Assembly (NCBI RefSeq): GCF_900155985.1
Contig: NZ_FTMA01000002.1
Coordinates: 372,001-436,000 of the forward strand
Length of the DNA: 64,000 nucleotides
Direction of reading: 5' to 3'
DNA from: Maribacter ulvicola
GTDB taxonomy: Bacteria; Bacteroidota; Bacteroidia; Flavobacteriales; Flavobacteriaceae
The translations under genes were made by a program, and so were the position numbers. The notes beneath the pieces were generated by a model. It did not search any database. It was not told the origin of the DNA and saw only the letters and a list, made by a program, of their open reading frames with translations. This document shows, one piece after another, positions 63,936 through 64,000 of the stretch. Within the stretch, counting starts at the first letter, position 1. Each line of letters starts with the position of its first letter.

Positions 63936-64000
63936 TTTATCTATTCAAAATTACGTAATAATTGGTGTTTTTATAGAATTCAGCTAGCAGTTTCAGCTGG

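Noticed and set aside
1..64000. tRNA, rRNA or prophage genes
   Set aside because: No cloverleaf, rRNA segment, integrase or phage structural gene was recognised on either strand by reading. A dedicated RNA search was not possible.

Overview
The window looks like a chromosomal segment of a marine member of the Flavobacteriaceae (Bacteroidota). Support comes from low GC with strongly AT-rich intergenic DNA, many short lipoprotein signals (SCxx), a TonB-dependent receptor with a carboxypeptidase-regulatory-like N-terminal domain, menaquinone synthesis (menB), a PL7 alginate lyase, TAnnTTTG-like promoter elements and weak Shine-Dalgarno signals. No rRNA, tRNA, insertion sequence, prophage or CRISPR array was seen. 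The genus is not determined.

Layout. 1-4.2 kb: the 5' part of a TolC-like efflux gene and a BNR-repeat exported protein. 4.6-8 kb: a zinc-finger SDR-like protein, a DEAD-box helicase and a J-domain/KTSC protein. 8-17 kb: a compact minus-strand operon encoding a CesT/YbjN-like protein, PspA/IM30, an OB-fold/NfeD-like membrane protein, a flotillin and a 1629-residue AAA+ ATPase. A divergent XRE regulator has three operator-like inverted repeats in the shared promoter region. 18-24 kb: a cold-shock protein, a class IV aminotransferase, a sorbosone-dehydrogenase-like lipoprotein, redox/SDR proteins, OsmC and an OYE reductase. 24-28.5 kb: a TonB receptor, an AraC regulator, an AhpD-like protein and a cupredoxin-like protein. 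28.6-32.3 kb: a helicase, a pseudouridine synthase, an EamA exporter and a second cold-shock-domain protein.

32.7-33.5 kb is the most unusual part. Four 37-codon genes lie in tandem with an exact 179-bp period. The first three encode the same cationic peptide and differ only at synonymous positions. The fourth is a divergent relative of equal length. Spacers with a conserved inverted repeat separate them, and a strong terminator follows.

33.5-48 kb: a GntR regulator with a palindromic operator, an ECF sigma factor with a membrane partner, an xdhC-mocA-amidohydrolase operon, VWA and OmpA lipoproteins, a four-gene envelope operon (haem/FG-GAP protein, 3D protein, amidase, M14 peptidase), a serine hydrolase and menB, with a 14-bp tandem repeat between the menB stop and its terminator. 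48-54.8 kb: PAP2 phosphatase, D-lactate-type dehydrogenase, a decayed stretch with a possible E2-like pseudogene, a SIP-like flavoprotein, an MDR oxidoreductase, the alginate lyase and a Kelch-like lipoprotein. 54.98-57.83 kb: an overlapping thiamin salvage operon (thiM-thiE-tenA-thiD) with no visible TPP riboswitch. 58-60.6 kb: a protein kinase/TPR gene pair of unknown role. 60.6-64 kb: REP-like repeats, then two convergent PLP enzymes of sulfur amino acid type.
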